A stretch of DNA of 26,779 nt from an uncultured Eubacteriales bacterium (lineage in GTDB: Bacteria > Bacillota > Clostridia > Christensenellales > UBA1242). The notes under the pieces were generated by a model. It was given only the letters and a program-made list of their open reading frames with translations, was not told the origin of the DNA and ran no database searches. Below are positions 15,487-23,123 of the stretch, piece after piece. The first letter of the stretch is position 1. Each line of letters opens with the position of its first letter. A program made the position numbers and the translations under genes. Location of the stretch: NCBI GenBank assembly GCA_900556185.1, contig USNN01000003.1, positions 1 through 26,779 of the forward strand. The letters run 5' to 3'.

Positions 15487-16899
15487 ATGTTTGATTATTG
15501 TGTAGTTGGTGGTGGCGTAGTTGGCACAAGTATATTTAATAAATTAACAAGACTAGGCAAAAAAGTATGCTTAGTTGAAATTCAAAATGATGTTGGTTTT
15601 GGTGCAAGTAGAGCAAATACTGCTCTTGTTCACTCTGGCATAGATTGTAAACCTAACACTTTAAAAGCAAAACTTAATGTAGAAGGTAATAAGTTGTATC
15701 CAGACCTATGCAAAAGAGTGGGCGTCGATTTTAAAAACACAGGACATTTGATAGTTGGTAATAATATAGATAAAATAAATGAACTCTTATGTAAAGCAAA
15801 AGCAAATGGAGTAAAGGGTGTAAAACTATTAAATAGTGTGGCACTAAAAAAATTAGAGCCTAATATATCGCCTAATATTCTTTATGGGCTATATATTCCA
15901 TCTGGCGGAATGGTATCAAGTTACGACTTGTCGGTAAGACTTGCCGAAGAAGCCATAATAAATGGTGGCGAAGTATTTTTAGAGTTTGATACTAAAAGAA
16001 TTGCGGTTACAGATAATGGTTTTGAATTAACCAGCAAAGATGGTAGGGTGATTAATTCTACCTACCTTATAAACGCTTGCGGTGCTGGGTTTAATGATAT
16101 AAGTAAATTGGTTAACGGCGAACAATACAAATTAAACTTTAGGCTTGGCGAATATTATTTATTGGATAAATCTGTGGGTGGGTTTGTTTCACACCCAATT
16201 TTCCCATTGCCAACCGAATACTCTAAGGGTATTTTGGTTTCACCTACTGTGCACGGTAACATTATGGTGGGTCCAACAAGCACCGAGTCAGATTGCGTTC
16301 CAGTAACTACTACTGAAGGGTTAAACAAAATTAAAGCAGAAGTAACGCAAACATTCCCATCGGTTCCGTTTAGAGAAAACATTCGTGTATTTAGTGGCGT
16401 AAGAACAATAGTGGGCGATGACTTTATTATTGAAAACAGCAAAAAGGTTAAAAACCTTGTTAATGTAGCGGGAATTTGTTCTCCAGGGTTATCTAGTGCA
16501 CCTGCTATTGCAAATATGGTTGCAACCTTAGTAGGTTTAAACCCAAATAAGGAAGTTAAAAACTTAAAACAATTGGCACCTAGAACTGTTTTAAATAATA
16601 TGTCAATAGCAGACCAAAACAAGATAATTAAGAAAAATCCAGACTTTGGCAAAGTGGTATGCAGATGTGAAAACATATCTCTTGGCGAAATTAAAGAGTG
16701 TTTAAACTCTCCACTTCCAGCAAACAGTGTAGATGCAGTAAAACGCAGAACCAGAGCGGGTATGGGCAGATGTCAAGGTGGTTTTTGCATATTTACCGTA
16801 ATGGAAGAAATTGCAAAAGCAAAAAATATAAAGTTTAGTGAAGTTAATAAAGACGGTGTTGGTTCTACAATAATAAGTTCTAAAATTAAAGAAAATTAG
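15487..16899 (+). CDS. FAD-dependent oxidoreductase with BFD-type [2Fe-2S] domain (GlpA-like)
   Basis: A 470-aa flavoprotein of the DAO fold with a dinucleotide-binding N-terminus (CVVGGGVVGTSIFNKL) and the GASRANTALVHSG segment typical of the glycerol-3-phosphate dehydrogenase/LhgO group. The C-terminal domain carries CRCE (Cys392, Cys394) and CQGGFC (Cys429, Cys434), the four-cysteine pattern of bacterioferritin-associated-ferredoxin [2Fe-2S] domains, as in GlpA. In Firmicutes this gene, a second FAD/NAD oxidoreductase and a DUF1667 gene form an operon usually annotated as anaerobic glycerol-3-phosphate dehydrogenase. Here all three are present, 9 bp apart or overlapping. No glycerol kinase or GlpP antiterminator gene is in the window, so the substrate is inferred from family only. 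Confidence 0.85.
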   Translation: MFDYCVVGGGVVGTSIFNKLTRLGKKVCLVEIQNDVGFGASRANTALVHSGIDCKPNTLKAKLNVEGNKLYPDLCKRVGVDFKNTGHLIVGNNIDKINELLCKAKANGVKGVKLLNSVALKKLEPNISPNILYGLYIPSGGMVSSYDLSVRLAEEAIINGGEVFLEFDTKRIAVTDNGFELTSKDGRVINSTYLINACGAGFNDISKLVNGEQYKLNFRLGEYYLLDKSVGGFVSHPIFPLPTEYSKGILVSPTVHGNIMVGPTSTESDCVPVTTTEGLNKIKAEVTQTFPSVPFRENIRVFSGVRTIVGDDFIIENSKKVKNLVNVAGICSPGLSSAPAIANMVATLVGLNPNKEVKNLKQLAPRTVLNNMSIADQNKIIKKNPDFGKVVCRCENISLGEIKECLNSPLPANSVDAVKRRTRAGMGRCQGGFCIFTVMEEIAKAKNIKFSEVNKDGVGSTIISSKIKEN

Positions 16900-16908
16900 G
16901 AGTAGTGT

Positions 16909-18156
16909 ATGAGAAAATTTGATTATGATGTTGTTGTAGTTGGTGGCGGTCCTGCTGGGCTTGCCTGTGCTATTAGTGCATCTAAAAATGGTGCAAAAAC
17001 TTTAATTGTGGAACGAGAAAACAAACTTGGCGGAATATTAAAACAATGTATTCACTCTGGCTTTGGCTTGCATTATTTTAATGAAGAATTAACTGGTCCC
17101 GAGTATGCTTATAGATTTATAGAAAAGTTAAATGACGAAATTAAAGCAAACAACCGAATAAGCGTATGGCTTAACAGTTTTGTTATAAAAGTAGAGTCTA
17201 ATGCAGTAACTGTAAAAAACGAAAAAGGCGTGCAAGTAGTTACCGCTGGCAGTATCGTTTTGTGTATGGGTTGCAGAGAACGAACGGCCGGTGCTATTGG
17301 GTTAACTGGAACAAGACCATCAGGCGTGTGGACTGCAGGGCAAGCACAAAAGTGGGTTAATATGTATGGCGTGTTGCCTTGCAAAAAACCAATAATTTTA
17401 GGTAGTGGTGATATAGGCTTAATTATGGCACGAAGACTAACCCTAGAAGGTGCTAAACCTCAAATGGTGCTAGAAATTATGAAGGAAAGCGGTGGCTTAA
17501 AGCGAAATATTAAGCAGTGTTTAGATGATTTCAATATTCCATTATACACAAGTACAACGGTGGTTGAAGTGCTAGGCTACCCTAAAATCACTGGTGTAGT
17601 TGTGGCTCAAGTAGATGACAACTTAAAACCAATAGAAGATACAAAGAAGAAAATAGCGTGTGATGGGCTAATTTTATCGGTAGGATTAATTCCTGAAACC
17701 GACTTAATTAAAGGCGTGAAGTTTAACCCTAAGACTAATAGTGCAATGGTTAATGAATACCGAGAAACTACACTTAAAAATGTGTTTATGTGTGGTAATG
17801 TTTTGCATGTTCACGACCTAGTAGATTTCGTTACGGATGAAAGCACTCTTGCAGGTGTCTACGCAAGTCAAAATGCACTAGTTGGGTTAAATAGATTAAA
17901 TGAACACAATATAACCGTTGGAAATGGCGTTAGATATGTGTTGCCAAATAGTTATTTTGAAGGGACGGAAAAAGTTAAGGTTTTATTTAGAGTAACAAAG
18001 AGATTTGTAAAAACCAAAGCCTTAGTTAAAGATAGTTTAGGTAATGTAGTTGCATCTAAGTTTATTTTGTCTGCTTCGGCTGGAGAAATGCAAGAAATAG
18101 TAATAGATAAAACTGGACTAAAAACCGATATAACCTTGTCTATGGAGGAAAATTAA
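16909..18156 (+). CDS. FAD/NAD(P)-binding oxidoreductase, second subunit (GlpB-like role)
   Basis: A 415-aa flavoprotein of the pyridine-nucleotide-disulfide oxidoreductase fold. The N-terminal FAD motif is VVVGGGPAGLACAISASKNG, then ERENKLGGILKQCIHSGFG. The central part has MGCRERTAGA and GTRPSGVWTAGQAQ. A second Rossmann motif, ILGSGDIGLIMARRL, fits NAD(P) binding. The end has MCGNVLHVHDLVDFVTDES, close to the family's flavin-contacting region. It resembles the alpha subunits of opine and cyanide-forming glycine oxidases. It is expected to work with the iron-sulfur flavoprotein just upstream and the DUF1667 protein downstream, with which it overlaps (TAATG at 18154-18158). Confidence 0.88.
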   Translation: MRKFDYDVVVVGGGPAGLACAISASKNGAKTLIVERENKLGGILKQCIHSGFGLHYFNEELTGPEYAYRFIEKLNDEIKANNRISVWLNSFVIKVESNAVTVKNEKGVQVVTAGSIVLCMGCRERTAGAIGLTGTRPSGVWTAGQAQKWVNMYGVLPCKKPIILGSGDIGLIMARRLTLEGAKPQMVLEIMKESGGLKRNIKQCLDDFNIPLYTSTTVVEVLGYPKITGVVVAQVDDNLKPIEDTKKKIACDGLILSVGLIPETDLIKGVKFNPKTNSAMVNEYRETTLKNVFMCGNVLHVHDLVDFVTDESTLAGVYASQNALVGLNRLNEHNITVGNGVRYVLPNSYFEGTEKVKVLFRVTKRFVKTKALVKDSLGNVVASKFILSASAGEMQEIVIDKTGLKTDITLSMEEN

Positions 18157-18491
18157 TGAAAACAAATTGCATTATGTGTCCACTAGGGTGTGAACTAACC
18201 ATAACAAAAACAAAAGCAGGGGTTAAAGTAACTGGCAATAGTTGCCCAAGGGGCGAAGCGTATGGCATTAGTGAAGTAACTAACCCAGTGCGAAATTTTT
18301 CTAGTCTTGTTAGAGTTGGTGAAGATAAAGTTGTGCCAGTCAAAACATCTGCTCCCGTAAAAAAGGAATTAATTCCTGCAATGTTAAAAGAAATTGCTAA
18401 GGTAAATTTAACAAAAATGCCACCTATTGGAACTGTGGTTATTGAAAATTGTTTAGGTAGTGGGGCTAGTATAGTTACCATTGGATATTAA
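18156..18491 (+). CDS. DUF1667 cysteine-rich protein
   Basis: A 111-aa protein of the DUF1667 family (COG3862) and the third gene of the operon. Cys5, Cys8, Cys12 (CIMCPLGC) and Cys30 (NSCPRGE) form a likely iron-sulfur or zinc site that resembles the N-terminal cluster motif of molybdopterin oxidoreductases. The C-terminal half has VPVKTSAPVKKELIPAML and the family ending IGTVVIENCLGSGASIV. It probably passes electrons between the two flavoproteins and an unidentified acceptor, taking the place that GlpC has in Enterobacteria; this role is inference. No terminator was found between it and the rny promoter. Confidence 0.9.
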   Translation: MKTNCIMCPLGCELTITKTKAGVKVTGNSCPRGEAYGISEVTNPVRNFSSLVRVGEDKVVPVKTSAPVKKELIPAMLKEIAKVNLTKMPPIGTVVIENCLGSGASIVTIGY

Positions 18492-18494
18492 TAC

Positions 18495-18524
18495 TTGACA
18501 AATAGATTTTTTAGGTGTTACAAT
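18495..18524 (+). promoter_or_regulatory. rny promoter
   Basis: Consensus TTGACA (18495-18500), an 18-bp spacer ending in TGT, and TACAAT (18519-18524). The predicted start, near 18531, leaves a leader of about 80 nt. That leader opens with GATGG (18531-18535), which can pair with CCATC (18547-18551) as a 5'-terminal hairpin. Confidence 0.8.
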
Positions 18525-18612
18525 TAAATAGATGGGAATTTTTCAACCATCAACTGGAAGGTATTATCACTATTTAAGTGTTATTTTTCAATAAATTTAG
18601 GAGGGGAGTAGT

Positions 18613-20175
18613 ATGCCAATATGGCTAATAGTCGTACTTGGCGTTGTGTTGCTTGGTGGTGGATTTGCCCTTGGGACGGTTTCACTAAACATAATAAACA
18701 AAAAGAGTTTACAAAACGCTAAGAATAAGACGAACGAAATTCTGCAAGAAGCAGAAGCAGAAGCTAAGGTTATTAAAAAAGAAGCCTTAATTGAAGCAAA
18801 AGAAGAAGCAATAAAAATTAAAAATGAAGCAGAAGAAGAATTAAAAGACCGAAAAATTGAAGCTAGCAAATTAGAAAACAGATTAAGACAAAAAGAAGAA
18901 AGTTTAGAAAAAAAGGAAGACACGCTAGACAAGAAATATGAAGCACTAGACGAGCAACGTGAACAACTAATTTCTAAAAAAGAAGAACTAGAAGTCGCTT
19001 CGCAAAAACTAGTAGAAAAAGAAGCGCAAATTGTTAAAGAAATAGAAAGAGTGGCAGGGCTTAAAAAAGAAGAAGCCAAAGCAGAACTTGTTAGTTTAAT
19101 TGAAGCCGATGCGAGAAAAGAGGCTGGAACATTAGTTAAAAAACTAGATGAAGAAGCAAGAGCAGAAGCCGATAAAAACGCAAAAGAAATAGTTATGCAA
19201 GCTATTCAAAGATGTGCAACTGACCATACTGCCGAAGTAACAGTATCCGCTGTGACTTTGCCAAACGATGAAATGAAAGGCAGAATTATTGGTAGAGAAG
19301 GCAGAAACATAAGAAGTATAGAACAAGCGACTGGGGTAGACCTAATTGTAGACGATACACCAGAAGCAGTAATAATTTCTTGCTTTGACCCAATTAGAAG
19401 GGAAGTTGCTAGGCTAACTCTAGAAAAACTTATTTCAGACGGTAGAATACATCCAGGTAGAATTGAAGAAATAGTTGAAAAAACTAAAAAAGAGTTAGAA
19501 AAAACTATCGCTGAAGCTGGCGAGAATGCCACATTTGATGCAGGCGTATTTGGAATAAACCCAGAACTTGTTAAAATTCTAGGTAGACTAAAATACAGAA
19601 CAAGTTATGGTCAAAATGTTTTAAAGCATAGCCTAGAAACAAGTTATATAGCAGGCTTAATGGCTGGCGAACTTGGTGCAGATATCGCAGTTTGTAAAAG
19701 GGCAGGTTTGTTGCATGATATAGGCAAGGCTATGGACTTTGAAATGGAAGGCACACATGTTTCAATTGGTGTAGACCTAGCAAGAAAATATAAAGAAAGC
19801 GAAGCTGTTATTCATTGTATTGAAGCACATCATGGCGACGTTGAGTATAAATCAATTGAAGCAATGATTGTTCAAGTGGCTGATGCGATTTCTTCTAGCA
19901 GACCAGGTGCAAGACGTGAATCTCTTGAAAACTACATTAAAAGACTTGAAAAACTTGAGTCTATTGCAACCGAGTTTAAAGGTGTTGCAAGTGCTTGTGC
20001 TATTCAAGCGGGTAGAGAAATTAGAGTTGCTGTTAAGCCAGAAGAAGTTAACGATGACGGTATTGTAATTCTAGCAAAACAAATTGCAAGAAAAATAGAA
20101 GGGGAACTAGATTACCCAGGTCAAATTAAAGTTAATATTATTCGTGAAACACGAAGCGTAGATTACGCAACCTAA
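18613..20175 (+). CDS. rny: Ribonuclease Y
   Basis: Membrane-anchored endoribonuclease that starts mRNA decay in many Firmicutes. The 520-aa length is standard. Order: an N-terminal membrane helix (residues 2-26, WLIVVLGVVLLGGGFALG), a long Glu/Lys coiled coil to about 190, a KH domain with GRIIGREGRNIRSIE near 220, and an HD domain with the catalytic pair His368-Asp369 (LLHDIGKA) and later histidines (IEAHHGD). The C-terminus (YPGQIKVNIIRETRSVDYA) is the conserved end of the family. TAGGAGGGG precedes the ATG. The gene is monocistronic by its own promoter and terminator. Confidence 0.98.
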   Translation: MPIWLIVVLGVVLLGGGFALGTVSLNIINKKSLQNAKNKTNEILQEAEAEAKVIKKEALIEAKEEAIKIKNEAEEELKDRKIEASKLENRLRQKEESLEKKEDTLDKKYEALDEQREQLISKKEELEVASQKLVEKEAQIVKEIERVAGLKKEEAKAELVSLIEADARKEAGTLVKKLDEEARAEADKNAKEIVMQAIQRCATDHTAEVTVSAVTLPNDEMKGRIIGREGRNIRSIEQATGVDLIVDDTPEAVIISCFDPIRREVARLTLEKLISDGRIHPGRIEEIVEKTKKELEKTIAEAGENATFDAGVFGINPELVKILGRLKYRTSYGQNVLKHSLETSYIAGLMAGELGADIAVCKRAGLLHDIGKAMDFEMEGTHVSIGVDLARKYKESEAVIHCIEAHHGDVEYKSIEAMIVQVADAISSSRPGARRESLENYIKRLEKLESIATEFKGVASACAIQAGREIRVAVKPEEVNDDGIVILAKQIARKIEGELDYPGQIKVNIIRETRSVDYAT

Positions 20176-20180
20176 AAAAC

Positions 20181-20209
20181 CACCTCACAGATTTGTGGGG
20201 TGATTTTTT
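20181..20209 (+). terminator. rny terminator
   Basis: CACCTCACA (20181-20189) pairs with TGTGGGGTG (20194-20202) over 9 bp with one G-U pair and a 4-nt loop. Six T follow (20204-20209). Confidence 0.9.
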
Positions 20210-20229
20210 GTTTATCAAAAAACAAATAG

Positions 20230-20258
20230 TTGACAACCGTTTTTATAGGTGTTATAAT
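20230..20258 (+). promoter_or_regulatory. Consensus promoter of tRNA-Trp
   Basis: TTGACA (20230-20235), exactly 17 bp and TATAAT (20253-20258): a perfect sigma-A consensus, as expected for a stable RNA gene. The predicted start, near 20265, is about 11 nt before the mature 5' end. Confidence 0.92.
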
Positions 20259-20275
20259 AACGTTGTTGCAAATAT

Positions 20276-20351
20276 AGGAGAATAGCGCAATTGGTAGCGT
20301 AGCGGTCTCCAAAACCGTCGGCTGGGGGTTCGAGTCCCTCTTCTCCTGCCA
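20276..20351 (+). tRNA. tRNA-Trp (anticodon CCA)
   Basis: A full 76-nt cloverleaf with encoded CCA (20349-20351). The acceptor stem is AGGAGAA/TTCTCCT with discriminator G20348. The D stem is GCGC/GCGT. The anticodon stem is GCGGT/ACCGT around loop CTCCAAA, so the anticodon at 20309-20311 is CCA, reading UGG. The T arm is GGGGG-TTCGAGT-CCCTC. It has its own promoter and terminator. TGA serves as stop in this window, so no second Trp tRNA for UGA is expected. Confidence 0.97.
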
Positions 20352-20361
20352 AACAAACAAG

Positions 20362-20390
20362 AAGAAAGTCAAATATGGCTTTCTTTTTTT
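20362..20390 (+). terminator. tRNA-Trp terminator
   Basis: AAGAAAGTC (20362-20370) and GGCTTTCTT (20377-20385) pair over 9 bp (one U-G) around loop AAATAT, with T from 20384 to 20390. Confidence 0.85.
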
Positions 20391-20608
20391 GTTTTTAATG
20401 ATGGTTTTTACGGAAAGATATTCGTTTCACTAATGATATTGCTAACGCAAAATAATTAGTGAAAATCACATATTATTACAAGCAAGTTTGAGCGGTATCA
20501 TTTGGTTGTTCACACATAAATTAGTTTAATTACTTGGCTCGAATTTTTTAGTTGCTAAATAATGCAGTTTTTATCTTATTTCAATATGTCTCACCCATCT
20601 AAAATGAG
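20391..20608. other. Gene-free stretch between tRNA-Trp and the Ig-like gene
   Basis: No credible coding frame was found here; the longest ATG frame noted is 11 codons (from 20399). The stretch holds a nested palindrome (20425-20464). TTTGAGC (20487-20493) could pair over a 43-nt gap with GCTCGAA (20537-20543), which is followed by six T, a loose terminator-like arrangement. No clear promoter precedes these, so a small RNA is possible but not shown. No copy of the tRNA 3' end was seen that would mark an integrated element. Confidence 0.5.
20425..20464. repeat. 40-bp nested inverted repeat
   Basis: Outer arms TTTCACTAAT (20425-20434) and ATTAGTGAAA (20455-20464) are perfect. Inside lie GATA and AATA (two further pairs, two mismatches), then TTGC/GCAA around TAAC. 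In all, 16 of 18 opposed positions pair around one centre. There is no T-run after it, so it is not a normal terminator. An operator or a structured RNA element would fit. Confidence 0.75.
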
Positions 20609-20652
20609 TTGACAAAAATTTTTAAAATAATTATACTTGATTGTAGTATAAT
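20609..20652 (+). promoter_or_regulatory. Promoter region of the Ig-like gene
   Basis: TTGACA (20609-20614), 17 bp and TATACT (20632-20637) form a strong promoter with a predicted start near 20644. A second perfect -10, TATAAT (20647-20652), lies just downstream without a good -35. The leader would be about 55 nt. Confidence 0.8.
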
Positions 20653-20699
20653 AAAATTAGGCATAATCTATTTTAATTTTTCGTTAGTGGGATAAATGA

Positions 20700-22496
20700 A
20701 TGGTAAAAGATAAACAAAAAAAGAAGAAAAAAGGTGGTTTATTTAAGCAACTTGGAATAATACTTGGTATTGTTGCAGTAGTAGTTATTGTTGCAATAGT
20801 AGTTGTTAATCAAATAAATAAAACAACCATAAAATATATTACGGTTGAGGGTGCCTATAAAGAATTGTATTTAGGCAACCCTGAGTTTGATAATGCTGAA
20901 ATTGGTGTTAAAGTTTATCCAGAAACCGCAAGTAAGGCATCTTTGATTGCTTATTCATCTAACCCAGAAATTGCAACGGTTAGTTTTGATGGAACAAATT
21001 TAAATGTGCAAGCAGTTGGTGTGGGCACGGCTACCATTACAGTTCGCCATGCGTCTAAATCTAGCCTTACCGATACTATGCAAGTAAATGTAAAAGATGT
21101 GGATGTTCAAGATTTAACATTTGTAAGCGGGGAAGACAATACGCCAATTACTGCTTGTGATGTTAAAAAAGACGGTTTTGAGCATAGAATACCTTTTAAT
21201 ATAAAACCCTTAGATGCAAACATGAACAACCTAAATGTTGAGTCTACAAAAGAAGCAAATTCAGCAATACTAGAAGATGTTTATATAGACAAAGAAAACA
21301 GATGCTTGGTTGTTATTCCTAAAACCGATATTGTTCAAACATCATGTGAGATAGATGTGGATATATACCAAAATACAATAGAAGGTTATAGACCAGCACA
21401 AACAGTAAGTATATTATTAAACTTAAAAAATAGAGAAGCATATATTAAGTTTAAATTATCTTCTAATAGCAGAGATTTAACAAATACAAAATTGAATGAG
21501 ACCGAAAATAATTTAGTCTATCTAGAACAATCTGCAAATGCTAATGATGTTTATGTTTTGCCAGAGATTGGTTATGATAAGCAATTTAGCACAGTTGGAG
21601 CATTTAGTCTTGGCGATTATGAGTTGTATTTTGATGGCAACTTAATAGAAAGCGCCGACTTTACAAATGGTGAATACATTTATAAAAACAAACTAAAATT
21701 AAATATCGTAAACGGAAGTTTTTACTACTTTAAAACCTGCCATGGCTTTACAAATGGTGATTGTATTTATGTGAACTTTGTTCATAGATATACTGGGGCG
21801 TCTAGTGGCTTACAATTTATTTATCTAACCGTTGAATCAATGGGTCTTGCAAACCAAGAGTTTACAATATCTACAAGTGAAAACTTAAAAACTAATGAAC
21901 CAACCGCCTTTACTTGTTCATATGATATTGGTGTAGAGCGTGGTGTGTTAGATATATATGCTTTTAAGTTTGAAATGGTAAACGGTGTAAGAACTCGTGT
22001 CGAAATTGATAGTTTTGGTGATTCTGTTAACAAAGAAACAATTAAAGTAAAAAAAGACAACAACAAATTGATTTTGTTGCCAGTTAAAGATAGTTTAGGC
22101 ACAACCATAAACTTTGGTGTAAGATGTAATTATTGGGATGAAAGATATGTGAGAATCTCTAACGAAACATATAAGCCAATGGAGTTTGTTGTTTCATCAG
22201 ATATTGTGGGCATAAAAACTATTATTGCTGGTGTTGAGGCTGATATAATAAGAGTTGGGAAAGGTTCTACTACTGAGGTTAATATTGAAATTGAACCATA
22301 TGGTGGCAATTTTGATACCGAACAAATCACATCTAAAGTTACATTAAATAGTGTATTGTCTAGTCAAATAGAAGTGTTATTTTTAGGTGATGGCAAGTTT
22401 AGCATCAATCCAAAATCTAACTGCACAAGTGGAACATATTTGGTGGAATTTACCTATTTAGGCCACACTGCAAAACTATTTGTAGTGGTGAGTTAG
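20700..22496 (+). CDS. Membrane-anchored extracellular protein with a bacterial Ig-like domain
   Basis: A 598-aa protein with a Lys-rich cytoplasmic start (MVKDKQKKKKKGG) and one hydrophobic helix (about residues 20-38, IILGIVAVVVIVAIVVV), so a signal-anchored protein with its bulk outside the cell. Residues about 50-135 look like a Big_2 Ig-like domain (YSSNPEIATVSFDGTNLNVQAVGVGTATITV). The following 450 residues are beta-rich and not recognised; the last 70 may be another beta-sandwich. There is no LPXTG, choline-binding or SLH motif, so anchoring is by the helix alone. The ribosome-binding site is weak (AGTGGG). Function is unknown; adhesion or envelope architecture is only a guess from the fold. 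Confidence 0.7.
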   Translation: MVKDKQKKKKKGGLFKQLGIILGIVAVVVIVAIVVVNQINKTTIKYITVEGAYKELYLGNPEFDNAEIGVKVYPETASKASLIAYSSNPEIATVSFDGTNLNVQAVGVGTATITVRHASKSSLTDTMQVNVKDVDVQDLTFVSGEDNTPITACDVKKDGFEHRIPFNIKPLDANMNNLNVESTKEANSAILEDVYIDKENRCLVVIPKTDIVQTSCEIDVDIYQNTIEGYRPAQTVSILLNLKNREAYIKFKLSSNSRDLTNTKLNETENNLVYLEQSANANDVYVLPEIGYDKQFSTVGAFSLGDYELYFDGNLIESADFTNGEYIYKNKLKLNIVNGSFYYFKTCHGFTNGDCIYVNFVHRYTGASSGLQFIYLTVESMGLANQEFTISTSENLKTNEPTAFTCSYDIGVERGVLDIYAFKFEMVNGVRTRVEIDSFGDSVNKETIKVKKDNNKLILLPVKDSLGTTINFGVRCNYWDERYVRISNETYKPMEFVVSSDIVGIKTIIAGVEADIIRVGKGSTTEVNIEIEPYGGNFDTEQITSKVTLNSVLSSQIEVLFLGDGKFSINPKSNCTSGTYLVEFTYLGHTAKLFVVVS

Positions 22497-22498
22497 TT

Positions 22499-22753
22499 AT
22501 GCTAGACAAATTAATTGCGGTTGGAACATATAAAACAGTGGACCTTCATGGACTAACAAAAGAAGACGCACGAGCAGAAATATACAACCATCTATATTTA
22601 ACTGGTAACTACGACTCAATTGTTTTTATACACGGATACCATGGCGGTAGGGTGTTAAAAGAACTGGTTAGGTCGGAAATTAAGTCTGACTTAATAGAAA
22701 AGATAATACCATTAGATGCAAGCACAACGGCATACAGACTAAAAAAATATTAA
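22499..22753 (+). CDS. Stand-alone Smr domain protein
   Basis: An 84-aa protein that is essentially one Smr domain (C-terminal MutS2-like): TVDLHGLTKEDARAEI (the DLHG motif) and VFIHGYHGGRVLKELVR (in the place of IHGxG-G-LR). Smr domains are nicking or RNA-cleaving nucleases, or bind nucleic acids. The usual GKGxG-type loop reads GYHGGRV here, so activity is uncertain. It starts two bases after the stop of the Ig-like gene and is probably translated by coupling. The partner of a surface protein being an Smr protein is unexpected and probably reflects operon packing. Confidence 0.85.
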   Translation: MLDKLIAVGTYKTVDLHGLTKEDARAEIYNHLYLTGNYDSIVFIHGYHGGRVLKELVRSEIKSDLIEKIIPLDASTTAYRLKKY

Positions 22754-22761
22754 ATATTTTT
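22743..22761 (+). terminator. AT-only palindrome at the smr stop (weak terminator)
   Basis: AAAAATATT (22743-22751) and AATATTTTT (22753-22761) are perfect inverted arms around one base, covering the stop codon. With no GC pairs, stability is low. It resembles the palindrome at the end of mfd. Confidence 0.3.
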
Positions 22762-22790
22762 GAAAAACTATGGAATTGTAGTAATTTATG

Positions 22791-22799
22791 TGATATAAT
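22791..22799 (+). promoter_or_regulatory. Extended -10 promoter of the small membrane protein
   Basis: TGA followed by TATAAT (22794-22799), an extended -10 with no good -35. The predicted start is near 22806, about 23 nt before the ATG at 22829. Confidence 0.6.
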
Positions 22800-22828
22800 T
22801 TACGCAATAAAGGGTTTTGGAGGGAATT

Positions 22829-23026
22829 ATGGTATCAAAGAAAGTTATGATAGGTAGTGTTATAACAATACTTTTGTGTATTGCTCTTGGCGTTACTTGT
22901 GCAATTGTTAGACACTTTGATGTAGTTTCAGTAATTTTACTTGGAGTAGTAATTGTTCTTTCTATTGCTGTTTCTGCAACTACATGGAGAGAAGCAATCA
23001 ATCAAAAGCAAGAAAATAAAGATTAA
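22829..23026 (+). CDS. Small two-helix membrane protein
   Basis: A 65-aa protein with two hydrophobic helices (about residues 6-26, VMIGSVITILLCIALGVTCAI, split by RHFDV, and 32-50, VILLGVVIVLSIAVSATTW) and a charged tail (REAINQKQENKD). The start was placed at ATG 22829 because GGAGGG (22819-22824) lies correctly before it; the TTG at 22817 would overlap that site. It is flanked by its own promoter and a strong terminator, so it is a self-contained gene. No family was recognised. Confidence 0.7.
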   Translation: MVSKKVMIGSVITILLCIALGVTCAIVRHFDVVSVILLGVVIVLSIAVSATTWREAINQKQENKD

Positions 23027-23032
23027 TAAATT

Positions 23033-23061
23033 TACCCACCGAAAAAGGTGGGTATTTTTTT
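23033..23061 (+). terminator. Terminator after the small membrane protein
   Basis: TACCCACC (23033-23040) and GGTGGGTA (23047-23054) form a perfect 8-bp stem around GAAAAA, followed by seven T (23055-23061). Confidence 0.93.
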
Positions 23062-23091
23062 ATCTTCACGAATAAAATATAAAATATAGGA

Positions 23092-23108
23092 TACAATTTT
23101 TTTATAAT
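23092..23108 (+). promoter_or_regulatory. Two -10-like elements before the exported protein gene
   Basis: TACAAT (23092-23097) and TATAAT (23103-23108) lie in an AT-rich stretch just after the terminator. Neither has a good -35. A promoter is expected here because the upstream terminator is strong, but which element is used cannot be decided. Confidence 0.4.
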
Positions 23109-23123
23109 ATTTTAGGAGTGATT

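Noticed and set aside
16155..16676. A 173-aa minus-strand frame in the GlpA-like gene
   Set aside because: Lies wholly inside a well-supported gene, with no start signals and no family resemblance.
18597..19079. A 160-aa minus-strand frame, Ser- and Phe-rich
   Set aside because: Mirror image of the RNase Y coiled coil; typical of Glu/Lys-rich genes read backwards.
19868..20068. A 66-aa plus-strand frame inside rny
   Set aside because: Out-of-frame shadow within the HD-domain region; no start signals.
20172..20372. A 66-aa minus-strand frame across tRNA-Trp (contains RDSNPQPTVLETATLPIALFSY)
   Set aside because: This peptide type comes from reading tRNA genes backwards and is a common false annotation.
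20391..20700. Integrated element at tRNA-Trp
   Set aside because: No integrase and no repeated tRNA 3' end were seen; the genes that follow are ordinary envelope genes.
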